A DNA stretch of 64,000 bases. Source: Tetrastigma voinierianum (lineage: Eukaryota > Streptophyta > Magnoliopsida > Vitales > Vitaceae). This document shows, in pieces, positions 22,798-35,776 of this stretch. Within the stretch, counting starts at the first letter, position 1; each line of letters begins with the position of its first letter. The notes under the pieces are model-generated. The model saw nothing but the letters and a program-made list of their open reading frames with translations. It had not been told where the DNA came from and made no database searches. A program made the translations under genes and the position numbers. The DNA lies in the NCBI GenBank assembly GCA_016808115.1, contig JAEQBH010006406.1, positions 1 through 64,000 of the forward strand. The letters are read 5' to 3'.

Positions 22798-25721
22798 TGT
22801 AACACCCTAAAAATACCCTAACGGTTTATAACATGTTCAAGGTGTAAAAATAAATTAAACTATATTTTAGGTATTTAGCAGCTAAAAAAATAGTAAAAAC
22901 TCGAAAATTTTATAGGAGCCAAATAAATTTGGTAAAAATGTCAATTGGGGACTAAGGGTGTCGATGAGGAGTGTAAATATTTAGATGAAATGAAATGAAA
23001 ATGAAGAATGAAAATGGAAATGAAATGAAGTGAGCGAAGAGTTAAAATGCAAAATGGAAAGAAATACAGAATTAATGTGTAAGCTAAACATGACCTTATG
23101 AAGGTTTAAAGTATTAAGACCAAATTGGTCTTTAGAAAGAGAGAGAGTCTCTCATTTAGGCATTTTTGTTGGGCAAATCCGGTTGAGAGAAAAGGGAGAT
23201 GAGTGGGTGATTTGCTCCATGAGATCAAGAGTTTAAGTGATCAAAAAGAAGAAGGACGAAGAAAGAAGAGAAAGGAAGAGATTTAAAGGTAAGAAACAAA
23301 ACCCTAACCCCCTCTTTTCTTGTGTTTGAGTTAGGAGAAAAACCCTAGCTTTGTGTAAAGTGTTCTTGGATGGTTTTAGTTCAGTTTGAGATTGTTTTGC
23401 ATTGTTTTGATTGGTTTGGATTGATTTTGAATAATTTTGTGTAAAGGAAATGATGATTTCAAAGATTCTTTATCAAAAATTTTCAAAACCACTTATTTTT
23501 GGCTATAAGTTAAGTTATAATCATCCAAATTAAGTGATTCCAATTGGTATAGAACCATAAAATCTAGAGCTACAAATGTATAGAAGGTACAAGGAGCAAA
23601 TTGTAGCTATAAGACTCCCAAATATGGGCTTAAAGGTAAGTTTTGGGTAGCTAATGGATATGCTCTGTTTTGGGTGTGGGTGTGGTTGTGGTGTTTTGGC
23701 CGTAAGTTGAGTTTCACTCATCCAAATTGAGTGATTAAAAATTCTGGGTAAACTATAATTCTAGGGGAATAATTTACTTGAAGGAAGTGTATGCAATTTG
23801 TAACCCCAAAGTTCCCATAAATTTGTCAAAATTGAGCTATATGTAAGAATAATCTGATTCTGCTTTGCAAATTAGAGTAGTCTGGATGTAAAATACAATA
23901 ACTTGAGTTTTGGTGATCCAAATTGGATGATTCCAATTGGAGAAGAAACCTTAGAACCATAGCTTAAAATGAGTATAAGGAACCATTACCAATATATGGA
24001 GTTAAGACCCTTGAAATTTAGAATAACAATAGGTAACCAAGTGAGCTGGGCATACCGACCAGTTTGGCATTAAAATGCCGTAACTTGAGTTTGGGTAATC
24101 CAAATGAGATGCTTCCAATTCCTACTGAAAATAAACTCATAAAGATATCATTTTTTTGAGGGAAACATGAGCAAAATATGGATCATGTGTCCCTAGAAAA
24201 TTTTTCAAGTGAAGGTGTATTGGGTAGACATCAACCCTAACCAAACATCCTAGAATGCACAACTGACTTTTTTTTTCTTGGGTTGTTCTTTGATAGTGAC
24301 ATATTTGTGATGGATTAGGGGTTGGTGATGAAGAAGCTTGAACCAAGAACGGGATTCCGAGAATAGGAATCGAAGAGAGACAATCTTTTTGGGTTTGTTC
24401 TTCACACTTCCTTCCTTGTTTCGGTTTTGTGTTTTGTTTGACAAAATAAATCTAAAAGGTTTTATATGAATATGCATGTGTCTCCGTTTGGTAATAAATG
24501 AATTGGTTTGTTATAAAGACACCTCTCCTATTTCTAAAATGTTTGAAGGATTATGAAATAAGTGGATTTATTGAAATGAATTGCGATAAATTGCATATTG
24601 ATTTGTTTTAAATTGATTTGATACAACTGATTGTGAAATGAATTGCACATGAAAAATTGCATGACTATTGGAAACCAAGTATTTAGATATAAATGTATAC
24701 ACTATTGTGAATTTCTATAAATAATTTGAGCGCCCTTAATAGAATGTTAACCGTTAAATTCGAGTTAAGGATAGATTGGTATACCAAGAATGGTGATGAC
24801 AATCTTCTTGTAGAGACGTAATGATGTGTCAATCGGAGTAAAGTGGCAGACGAGAGACGATGTCGATAGTGTCATCGAAATGATTTTTAATAACCAGTCA
24901 TTTCAGTGAGAGCCGTCTTGTGTTATAAAACATTTTATACCAGCTTCTTGACCAGCGAGGCAGTGCGGTGTGCACAAAGTATAGGTTAAATTCGCAGGGC
25001 AAAATGAAAGAAAATTATGAAATGCATGATTTGTGTTTGAATGATTTATTACCATCATAAAAATTTGCATAATTGAAATGACCAATGAATTTTAATTTGA
25101 ATGTATCTGAAATGAAAATATACATATATGTATTATCTTGCATTAGTCATTGAAAAAAATTATACAAAGGCATCGATTTAGAAAATGCATGGTTTACTTA
25201 AAAATGAAATGAAGAAGGCGTATAGAACCTTTAGGCATGAAAATGCTTAGCAGCGTTGTTTTATCATCAGTGGCAGTCTGAGATGAATAGGTACGAGAAG
25301 GAAAAGACATGACGATTCATAGTCAGCGTCAGGAGGCCTCCACGGGTTCAAGTAAAGCTCCGATCTTGCATTCATGAAATATATTTGACACTTTTTTGTA
25401 CAAACTCTTATTTTTGTTACGTAAATATTTTGGTATTGAAAACAGTTTATAATGTCGTAATGTATAAAGGTGGTAAATTGACCAAATGGGCATGTAATGC
25501 CATATTTAATGGAAAATGTGTATTGAAAACAAAATGATGGGCCCCTTTTAAGTTGAATTAGTATATACAAATATATTTTCATAAAGATAAATATCCTTTA
25601 CAAAATAGAAAACTATTGGAAATGTGTTTCTTGACAAAGAAAAGGTGGTTTGAAGGGGCCAGCGTCTCGGATACGATTTGGCCTGCAGGTCGGGTCGGGT
25701 GGGTCAAGGATTGCGGCCGTC
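22798..25721 (+). repeat. Element A 3' LTR
   Basis: Begins TGTAACACCCTAAAAATACC and ends near GCGGCCGTC, lacking the last bases of the usual GCCGTCACA. It has a purine-rich tract at about 23240-23290 followed by AGGTAAG. Two ACCCTAAC/ACCCTAG telo-box-like words follow at about 23303 and 23341. It matches the solo LTR at 4531-7545 in inverted orientation. The right end abuts block X copy 2 with no visible target duplication. Confidence 0.9.
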
Positions 25722-26241
25722 CTAATGATATTGTTCATTTTGGGCTGAGACTTCGTAATTTTGTTTTAGACTTTCTTATAAAATCTTAACCAATTGGATG
25801 TTATTCATACTTTATATACTCGCCAAGTCTTGCCATTCCCAAACCGATGTAAGACTTTGTGGACTTTGAGTGCACACTCAACAATCCTCACCGTGAAGCG
25901 AGTTATCGAGCCGCCACATAGAAGCCGGGACTTCCCTTATTTTTCACTGCGTTTGGGCCTGCGCTTTACATGAAGCCACTACCTACGAGGAGGCTCACAG
26001 TCACCCACCATTTTGTTTGACATCCACTCATACGGTTCGCCTCGGCGACTTTGATACCACTTTTGAAACCACATGAACTCTTCGCCCGGCGTGGCGCGTG
26101 TTGGCGGGTTTTGAGCACAAGTTGTCATGATTTATCTTTAGGCTTTCCTCCCAAAAGACCTCAAACCAATTGAATGTTAGTCATGCATATATACTTATAA
26201 ACCTTAAATTTCCTAACCATGACTTTAGCGCACACCTAACA
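25722..26241 (-). mobile_element. TRIM copy 2, left end truncated
   Basis: Corresponds to 9165-9680. On the minus strand its right repeat begins TGTTAGGTGTGCGC, and a TGGTATCA primer-site word lies at 26053-26060. The outer part of the left repeat is replaced by the LTR of element A. Confidence 0.6.
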
Positions 26242-26574
26242 AATTAATTGACCCTTTTATTTATTTAAAAAGAAAACTAGAGACGACTAATCTTGCACAT
26301 TTTATTAAACGAAAAACCACAATAATTTTTAAAATTAAATTTTAAAATATTTTTTCATTAATTTTATCACTATTTATTGCACGAATCACAAGAATTTCCT
26401 AGTTTCTATAGGACTTCAAAGTCAGGCACTTGTTACTATGACCAGGAGGGACTAAAGAATAATATGTGGAATTTGTGAGCGATTTGAAATAATGAATGTT
26501 GTGTTGTGGCCCATATAATCGGACATATGCTCGAGCATGCGTGCAAGATTTGGACAAGTATGACTCTTTAACTG

Positions 26575-27555
26575 CAGTGTTTTTCCCAAAACCGGCGCGC
26601 CTTGAGACGGTACATAAATGCTTCTAGGCGTTTTCAAAACAAGTGGAAGACCCACGTCTTCTTCCTTAAGGCGTTTCAAAGGCGCAAAAGCATGCTCCTT
26701 CTTTACTTTATGGGAAGGTGAAATGGCTTAAAAGAGTAGAAAAGGCAGCCACACAACCAAGTTCTGACCACCTCGCTCTTCTCGGGAAGGTGAGATGAAG
26801 CAGGAAAAAAAAAAACCCTAAACCTAAGAACTGTAAGTTCTCGGCTTGACCTTGCTCTTCTCTAGCGTCACCAATCTCTTAGCCTTTGTAGTCTGTTACT
26901 CTTTGGGCGTATCATTTGCTTCTCCATCGCTCACCCCTATAAACCTAAGACCTTTTTTTTCAATTTAAACATTTAACCCCTCAAAACTCTCATAAAACGT
27001 ATCTGATTTAACCTCTCTCATTAAAAATCTCTAATTTGACCCCCTTTGATTAAAAATCTCTCATTTACCCCCCTCTTAAAAATCCCTCATTTTTCAGCCC
27101 TCTCTCATTATTTATTTATTTAGTTCAAAATCACTTAAAAATGTGACACTCAATCATAAATTAAAAATATAAAATACAGTGATTTGGGTAAAATATAATA
27201 ATTATTATTATTTTGGTATGCTACAAAATATTAAATATAATAATATTTGTTTTAATGTTCTATAAAATATATTAATAAATTATTTTTGGTAAAATGAGAA
27301 CATAAATTTTATAATTAATTATAAATTATATTTTATAGAAAATATAAGCTATTTTATTATATGTTAGAAAAATAGATACCATATTCCAAAAATTATAATT
27401 TATTTTATTATTATTACTGTTTTTAATATATTATAAAATATTATTTATTTTATAATATGATCACAAAACGCTTACACCTTAAAGTCTCAAGGCTTATACC
27501 TGACCTCAGACGTATGAAAACGCCTCACATTACGGTTTCTTCTTTGAAAACATTG
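26575..27555. mobile_element. hAT-like non-autonomous element in block X, copy 2
   Basis: Counterpart of 10012-11034. Flanks read CTGCAGTG on the left and TGGCAGTG just past the right end, a possible 8-bp duplication with two mismatches. The interior has the same TTAAAAATCTCTCATTT repeats and AT-rich part. Confidence 0.5.
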
Positions 27556-27917
27556 GCAGTGAAAGTTGACACCTAGAAAATGAAATCATCAAAAGATAGA
27601 AAATGAAACAGAATGTGGGCCATGACAGATAGAAAGATGATAAAGATTCCTCAAAAGCTAGTGGAAAGAAAGTTCAAAAGAAATAAAGTAAAATACCATG
27701 GAAGTATTAAACAGATGGAAACAAAAAGACGATTACTGTTGCATTTGGTTTTCAATGAGAGACGTATGAAGAGATGGGCTGGAAACAAAGTAGTAGGAAA
27801 TGACAATAAATATATAGAAAATGAAATTGCAGTTTTAGATATGAGGTCAGCCCATGCATTATGAGCAGGAGAAAGCTTCCTCTCACTGCCAATCAGCTTC
27901 ATTAGGCTCAATAGAAT

Positions 27918-30179
27918 TCCGGCCATAGTGTTTGCCTTCGTTTCTGCCAATGGAAATATCAGGATCAAACGCTTGCCTAGAAATAGGTATTTAGGCAAAG
28001 TAGAGATCATCAGAGATTAGCTTTCAACCACATAGAATTAGGACAAAAAAAAAAAAAGTGTGAAATAGTTGACGGTAAAAATACTCCACGGATAAAGTAC
28101 TAAAAAAGTAAAACTGAGAGGATCGAGCATATCTAGAGTGTGACATCATATCAATATAATAAAACTAATTTAAACTTTGTTTTGCCTAAATTAAATTTGA
28201 CCTTACTCCATAAAGTCTATTTAGGCTGAGTCAAGCCTTTGATTAAAATCCAAGTGATATGGTTTAAAATCCATTTGATTAAGCCTATATAATAGTTCGA
28301 GTGTATTTTGAAGAAAATTTTAAAAGAATTTTGAAGTCAAACAAGTCATTTTCTCAAATATTAAATGCAAAAGAATATGAGATGGATTATTTGAAGTGAT
28401 GAAAAAACTTGAAAAAGCAATCTCGTAATGAAAGGCATTGGGCAGTTAATTGAAAATGGGAAGTAGAGAAAAAAACAAGACTTGAGTAGTTATCGAAGAG
28501 CAGCATTAAAATGAGAAGAGAACTCCTCATGAAACTAGGACCAATCGACTAATATGACAATTAATCCAATCCCGACTCAAGAACGTGATAATCGCGATGT
28601 TACTTAGATTTTGATTAGAGCAAATGATTTTAGTCTTATATTTTAAGTTTTGATCAAGTTTTCAATTCTTCAACATATTTTAACAATTTATTTTCAAGTT
28701 GTCAATCTTTTATTCACCAAAATCTTTAAATTTTATGGCATTATCTTGTTTAGATTTTGGAAGCTATAAAGAAAGGAAATTAGAAGTGTTTATCTGATTA
28801 AGATGTTTAATTTTTTAAATAGTCTCCTTATTAGAAATATTTTAATTTTGACATACTCCCAATCACATGCTTTTATTGCACCATACTCGCGTGAAACAAC
28901 TTCAAATCAAATATTTCTATTGCCCTATAATATATACAATGATATGTGGCTTATCCAGAATAAAACTAGCATAAATGGATAAGGTTTGTGGAAATTTTTA
29001 ACAGGATGGAATTTGGGTGGAAAATATATAAAGCAAAAGGATGGAAAAGGTCACAAAAGATGGAAGAAGTTGTGATTCATTTTGGGTCCAAATTCTTAAT
29101 AATGATTTCCAATGCCTATTTATGATGGAGAAAGAAGACTATCAATAGTGCAGCCAGAAAGAAACTGGAAATGGACATAAAGGTGTACAGAAATTTGGAA
29201 TTTGTGTGGACATTAGATGATCATTACACATTGAGTGTGTGAAAAACTATGAAATGGACATGGTCTATTTGATTTCTGTTTTCGAAATTATTGTCTTCTT
29301 GAAATTGTTTTTTTGTCCTAAAAATAAAAACAACAAGAAAAATGGTGGAAACAACGTTTAATTCCCGTAGTTTTTTGTTACAAAAATATAATAAGCATTA
29401 AATTGAATAATAAGAATAATTTATAAAAAATATCAAATAATGTTTTATGTATTTTAAAAATAGTTTTAAAAGCAGTTTTAAAAAATAAAGACAAAATAAA
29501 CCCAAAGGTTTAAGGGAATTTGGAACTTTTGTGGTACGTGGAATTTGTGTAACGACTGAGGAGGATGGAACTTAACGTACATTTGATCAAGTCAAAATTA
29601 ACAGTAAGGAAAAAAAGTTCAATAATATAGATAATGAACAACAATGGGCGTATTTTCAAAATTATATAATAAGTCAAAGTCCTACACAGATATCGCTAGA
29701 TGGAAGTATTCTGGCAATTCAAGTTTCAAACTCGGCGGCTGTTGAGCCTTGTTTAGTTTTTATTTTAAATTGTTTTAGAAACCAGTTTGAAAACTGACTC
29801 TCTGAATTTAAATGGTGTTTTGAATTTGGTATTCTTCATGTTTTTTAAAACAAAAAATGGGAATCAAACAAATTAGTAGTGATCGTCCGGTTTTAAAGCA
29901 ACCGGGTTTTCGATAATAGAGCTAAATGATCGCAGGGTTGGTTCCTAATTTTAAAAATTATTTTGAGAATAGTTTTTAAAAATCTGAAAAATATCGTTTA
30001 ATGTTAACAATGTTTCGCTTTGATAAATTTATTTTAAATAGCAAAACGTTTCGTAAATAGTAGCCAAACTGTCTAATTGTTCTAGCCTCAAATTGGCCAA
30101 TCATCTGCAGTGTGCTCAAACCCCCATCCCCAAGGATGAGAACATAAACATAAACATAGAGTCAAACTTAAAGCTTCCC
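27918..30179. other. Intergenic stretch upstream of the RLP pseudogene
   Basis: AT-rich sequence with poly-A/T runs (28030, 29310-29490) and no readable protein motif on either strand. The last few hundred bases may be the old promoter of the RLP gene, but no convincing TATA element can be singled out. Confidence 0.5.
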
Positions 30180-30631
30180 AGAGCTGTGAATGGGTGCAGT
30201 CACTTGGGGTTGTATAACGCAATAATACTTTATGCTTCTTTTTTATGGTTACTACTAGTAGTTGGTTATTATGGATGTTTTGGGGGTGCTTGGAAGACAG
30301 AAAGAGTTGGGCTTTTGAATCTTAAGCTTCAATCAATCACCCAAATGGCACTGCCCTTTCTCATAGAGGAGGGATAACCTTTATTTATGATTACACCGAT
30401 AGGAACGTATCACTTGTGATAACAAAACAAACAGAGTCATCCAACTTGATCTTAGTCTCATCAGAATATTTCAAAACTTGGGAAATTGGTCTTTGAATGG
30501 CTCCCTGCTTCTTCCCTTCCACCAACTTCAAATTTTAATTCTCTATGAAACAGGTGACAGGTCGTGGTTCTCTCCCTCACTCCACGCCTATGGTTTTTGT
30601 TTTTCTTCACGCCTATGGTTTTTTGTTTTCT

Positions 30632-30652
30632 TATATATATATATATATATAA
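30632..30652. repeat. (TA)n microsatellite
   Basis: A run of about ten TA units inside the RLP pseudogene, after exon 1. Confidence 0.9.
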
Positions 30653-31678
30653 CCGTTTCATCTTCCATAAACTAGTATGATATTGGCTTTTGGCTACATC
30701 AACTGGAAATGGTCAGAATTTTTGTCAGTAATGTTTAGCTAGGCTGGTTTCATTGCTGTTGAAGAAATTTTTTTGATTTGAAATAAGAAAGAAATCAAAA
30801 ATAAAATTAATTCTTTTATTAATTTAAAATCCTCTATTTCTTTTCTTTTTTGTCATTATATAGTGGACACCCTCCCTACTTTAATTTCTATACTCTAAAA
30901 TTACATTCATTTCAATGTTATTTAATTGTTACAATATTAAAAAACAGAACCTTAAGTAAATAATTTTATTTTAAGTTATACGGTGCTGTGAGGAAAGTTT
31001 TATTTTTCTGTCATATCCTAATTAATAAAAGAATTAAACAAAACTACTCTATTTTGGTTGAACAACATAAATCATTACATGAGTATGTCTTTTCTTTTAT
31101 TTTTATTTTTATTGTTGTTGTTATTATCATTATGTAAACTCTCGATTTCTCCTTCTTCCTACTACTATTATTTATTATGTTTTTTCACAATATATATCAG
31201 TCACTTTTTGTTCTTTCTTTCTACACCCTCATTCTCTAGTTTGCATTCAAATTAGTCCTTAAATAGTTTCCCGGGGTAAAACATTAAGGTAATCTCAGGG
31301 ATCATTTCTTTTTTTCGTTTACAACAACCTTCTAAAATTAACTTTTAACACACTTCTAAATTAACCCAAAGTTATATTTAAAACTATTTGATTTGAAATA
31401 TGTTATTATCACTTGGATTCCCTTGTTCATGCTTTATTGTGCTCACTAACTAAAAGTGGTTATGAAGTATAACTATGTCCATAACCAATACATGTGATTA
31501 TTATATATTTATTAATGCAGGTTTTCAAGGCTTACTAAGATCGAAGAAATTACGAGTTTTGAATGTTGAGTAAATGATTTGACAACAATTCCAGGTTTTA
31601 AGTGCTTCTGCCGCTTGGGTTCATATCTCGGAGTGGAATCGTATAAATTCTTCCCAGAATTAAGAGGTGTGTATATCT

Positions 31679-32720
31679 TGATAGATATAAATGTGTGTTC
31701 TAGGTCACAGTCCATAATATTTGGATTGTGATTTCGTTCGGACTATGCTACCATGTGTCCAAACTCCCCCTGTGGGACTCAATGTGTGTAGAGTAGATGT
31801 GATATATTTTGCAATAAAATAAAGGCACACACATTTTTTAAGTGGTTCGTCAACTTTTGCCTACATCCCACGGGTTGCCTGATGGTACCATTGATGCGGT
31901 CGAGTTTACAATGGTCTTGTGGTTGGGACTCTCTCTACCTGATCATGCCGAAACCTAATCATTTCGTAGTGGAATTCGTAATGAACTTGGCTACATTCCT
32001 CTCAATAGTATAACACCCAATCCTAACATTACATTAATAAAATAAAGAATATAAGAACCATCATCTTTCACCAGAGGTGAAAGGCTTTTAACATGCAATA
32101 CCTTAGAGAGTATTTGCACTCCGCCTTTCCTTGACTGTCAGGACTTCGCTTGTTCTTCTTCCAAGTTAAATACGAAATCAAACATCTTCAGTCCCAAATA
32201 TAGCCTTGTATATTTGGTTAATGTGAACTTAGATAAGGTGGATCATTATCTTAATATGACTCAAACCACCTTGAATTATCACAGACTTTCCTTTAAAATA
32301 TTATCAGTGAAATAGGACACTTCTTTGCGAATCCTCTTGAGGAATAGAATCCTTATTTGAGTTCGATTTTGGTTTGATAGCTGAAATCTAATCTTCTTGA
32401 TTTGATCTCTAACCGCTTGCCTAATTGATCTTGACTTGATCTTTATTCGCTTGCCTAAAAGATCTCGGGCCATCAGGTTGCGCCACAGTGCCTCGACCTC
32501 TAGCTAAGCGGACTCACGTGCCTGATTGCTTTGCTTCTATTAGGACTTCATTTGCTGGCCCCATCCTATGACGTGTAGGGGTTAAACCACAGTTATTATT
32601 TTCTTGGTCTTCTGGGGACTTCTTGCTTGACCATTCAAATCTTCATGGGTTCGATCTTGAAGAGTCTTTTTCTTGTAAACCACTAGGAATGAAGATACTG
32701 GACAATCCTCGAGCCCAACA
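31679..32720 (-). repeat. Element E LTR (3' LTR in element sense)
   Basis: On the plus strand it runs from TGATAGATATAAATG to GAGCCCAACA. It matches 36810-37881, including GATGTGATATATTTTGCAAT, AAGGCACACACATTTTTT and AACCATCATCTTTCACC. Confidence 0.92.
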
Positions 32721-32733
32721 TTCTCCCCATTTG
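32721..32733 (-). other. Polypurine tract of element E
   Basis: On the minus strand CAAATGGGGAGAA stands directly before the LTR start TGTTGGG. Confidence 0.75.
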
Positions 32734-33020
32734 TTTTTGTAGGCAAAAATATCATATAGAATGAGATGAAGATGCATTGAAGGGGAGGGCAGAGGGACTT
32801 GACACTTGCAGGATGAAGATTTTCATTTCATTGATTGTCTACCTTATACATGTCCTAAGCGTACCTTGCTCAGAGGGATCAAAGTAAAATAAAGTATTCC
32901 TTTTGCCCCTTTTTTTCCTTCCATCAACATTCTTTTTACTCCCCATTTTTTTGGTGACTTAGAATTAAGAGTTGAGGTGATGTTGGTCAGAAGATGCTTG
33001 TGTCACCGCTCTTCTCACCA

Positions 33021-35776
33021 TTATGGTCGGACATTGTTGATTGTAGACGCTTCTGGCGATAGTGAGGGTGTGAAGATCGGTTGGAGCAGTAATGGATTCA
33101 GCGAGAACTTTAATCTTACGTAGCGAATCGACCATGGTCGTAGGTTCGGTTCTTGGCTCAATGAATCTAAACTTGTAGTGAGGTCAATGAAGGTATGGGT
33201 GCATGTGCCATAATGTCTTCTCCTTCTGAAGTGGAGAATATTACCTCTTGAACCTTGGTCTTTTTCAATTCTTCGATGAGGGTAGTGAGCACCTCTTGCC
33301 GCTTCTGTATTCCTTAGAGCTATCCATCGTACATTGTTGCCGCGTATAGATGACCGACGTGCTTTGATGGGACCAAATGGTCCTATCAGGGAATTTCGGG
33401 TCGTAAGCTGTTGAGGGAGGATTGTCCCATGGGTCTGCTGACCTCTTGGATTCGGACTCAGATAGTCCTGCAAACTTTCTCCTTCATTTTCCATGTTTTT
33501 TTCCTGAATGGACATCTTTAAAATGATGCCCTTAATCTGATTTATGGTTGATGCGCGTATCTCTACTACGGGAGGCCCCAAAATGTCAATGGGGCTCACT
33601 AAAATCTAGTTTTAAGCCATAAGAATCCCGAATGGCAGCCAGTACCTTCGCTTTCCAATATCTTTGCTTTTCGGCATGTCATAGTATATGTTTGAACACA
33701 AGATTCTCTATATTGAAATTTTTCTTCATACCTACTTGGAAGAGCAAGGTGGCGAAACTCTTCAATTCAATTGTGTGGTGGGTAGTAGGCAGCCAATTGC
33801 ACATAGTGATCTTGTGCAGGATAGAATATCTAGAGGTGAGATAAGAGAAGAGAAGTCGGCACTTATAAGGCCACATCGGACCTTTCCTCCAGTTATAACC
33901 AAGACCATTGGGTCTATCTCAAGCACTTCTTCTTCTTCTTCTAGAATGTCAGTACATTCCTAGTACTGATTTATTATCTTTATGAAAAGTCAAAGAAATG
34001 CGTCCTCGTGTGTCTTGAGTTCGGACTAGTCGGGTTTCCCATGTCCTTAGAGAGATTTACATAGAACTCCAGGATGATTTAGGACATGAAAGGAGGTAGC
34101 TTTGATACTGTTCCAAGTAGATTCATCTCTCCCTAGAGTTCCACTATCCCAGATTTGGCAAAGTCCTTGCTATGCAAGGTACGTTCGCTAACAAGGTTCT
34201 CTTTGATATAGAGGCCCACAACTTTGCATGGGATGAGGATTTGAAAAAGATGGATGGAGAGACACTTACTTTGGGAGACATCTGGACTTTCTACTTCTTG
34301 GTCGTAGGCTTCTTAGTTGTTGCTTTCTTTGCTTGGGTCGACAGTCGGGACGACTTTCTCGTGTTAGGAAGGGGAGATGGTAGAGACTCGAAGGAGGACG
34401 TGAATCCCTTGTTCTCTGGTTCATGCCAATATGAGTTCAAACTCTCATATTGACCATTTATTAGTTGCTTTGAGGATTCCAGGGATCTTTACACAACAGA
34501 ATGTCCTCGTGCCATCACATCCACTAAGCGGCAAAGATAGTTTTCTTCTTCCCATCTTGAGCATCGGCAGTATTGGTTCCGATCTGGTTTATCAAGGTTT
34601 GGATCACTTGGCTACCTTATTTCTCGATGGTCTCCCTTGAACACGAAGGGTTAGCCTCCCAAGTTGATGTCGTTACCCACCATATACATCGTTCGAGGTT
34701 GGATTGTCTTCAAAGTTTGAACTTTTCGACATTTTGACACTTCAGAAGATTTTCTTCTTCTGGCTTCTTCTACTACAGGGGTCACATCTTCATAAGTTCC
34801 ATTGGGCACGAGTGTGACTGGCGGTGCTAAATTCAAGGGTTCCACAACAATTGGATCCATAGCTAATCCTTCTTAATCAAAGGTCTCACCTTTGGAACTA
34901 GAACACTTCCTTTGCTTGGCTTTTCTTCTTCGGACCCATCGGATCCTTGTCATCACCATTTAGAAATCAAAGAAGGGCTCGGAACAAGTGAAGAAAGTTC
35001 GGACCTTTGAAATATTCTTAGAGAATATGTAGAAAGGGCGAGTGCTTTGTTTTCTACCATTCTCCTTTATATAAAGTTCCGCCTTTTGAAAAACCTTAGG
35101 GTTTTGTTCTAATAGTTCCCTATTTAATAGGGCGTTAGGACTCCTCCTCGGCGCCTTTGTTTCTCGGTAGTCTTTTGGTTGCGATAACTCCGCTTGCCCT
35201 AGCCATTGTAACGGTTGAATAGGGCGGGATGACACCTATTCAATCTTTCCGCTCCTTTTTTATTTTCAGAAAAATATTATACTCAAACCAAGGGATGATC
35301 CAAAACCTTCATACCTGGTAGCATCCATCCTTGGTGGGGATCTGATGTCCCCAGGATCGACACTATAGAGGTTGGGACTCTTTCTCGACAGCCTTGGTCC
35401 ATAACCATCCTTTTTAACCACTTGAATTTGTCCATCCGCTAGGCGCCCCTCTACATGTCTTCTTATATGGTTATGTTTTCTTGAACCATGGCTTACACTC
35501 ATTTCACGACTTCAGGCGTATTCTTCCCTTCTTGAGTTCCAACCAAACAAGTATGTTCCATATAACGGTCTTCATGATGGTTCGAAATTTCCGCCTTAGT
35601 GTCTTAATCATCAAGTCACGATGTATTCCTTTGTGATTGAACACTCTGTAGTGGATGCTTAGTTTGGTGTAGTACGAGCTGGGTGTAATCCCGAACTTCT
35701 CTTTGAGACGGAGGCTGCTTCCACACATTTGGAATGACCAAGGATCGTCCCTATGACTTTTCCTGCGGCACACCAT
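33021..35776 (-). pseudogene. Decayed internal region of element E, possible gag-like protein
   Basis: Minus-strand frames are broken into short pieces. At 33679-33876 one piece reads CNWLPTTHHTIELKSFATLL and then FQVGMKKNFNIENLVFKHIL. It resembles the end of the 'putative plant transposon protein' domain found in non-autonomous plant LTR elements. A charged region (about 34270-34400, with KKATTKKPTTKK) lies upstream of it. The longest open stretch (33021-33599) matches nothing I know. I cannot assign an enzyme activity; the domain call is from pattern memory and is tentative. Confidence 0.4.

Larger units (their letters stand above)
11672..25721 (+). mobile_element. Gypsy element A (Tekay/Del-like), decayed and nested
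   Basis: The order on the plus strand is: LTR fragment, Met-tRNA primer site, protease end, [element B inserted], rest of pol (RT, RNase H, integrase), polypurine tract, 3' LTR. This is the Ty3/gypsy order. The long LTR (about 2.9 kb), the TGTAACACCC start and the pol sequence fit the plant Tekay/Del chromovirus lineage. Gag is missing: only about 160 bases separate the primer site from the protease remnant. The 5' LTR keeps only its last 530 bases. All reading frames are broken. With B removed, the element measures about 6.8 kb. Confidence 0.85.
25722..27917. repeat. Dispersed block X, copy 2
   Basis: Same order as 9165-11424: TRIM, spacer, hAT-like element and right flank ending TCAGCTTCATTAGGCT. 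It starts directly after the 3' LTR of A, inside what would be the TRIM's left repeat, so the outer end of the TRIM is lost here. Several short GC-rich changes relative to copy 1 (for example near 26020-26120) make it more divergent in that part. Confidence 0.8.

Noticed and set aside
33021..33599. 192-codon minus-strand opening in element E, considered as gag
   Set aside because: No gag, zinc-knuckle or enzyme motif could be read; kept only as part of the decayed internal region.
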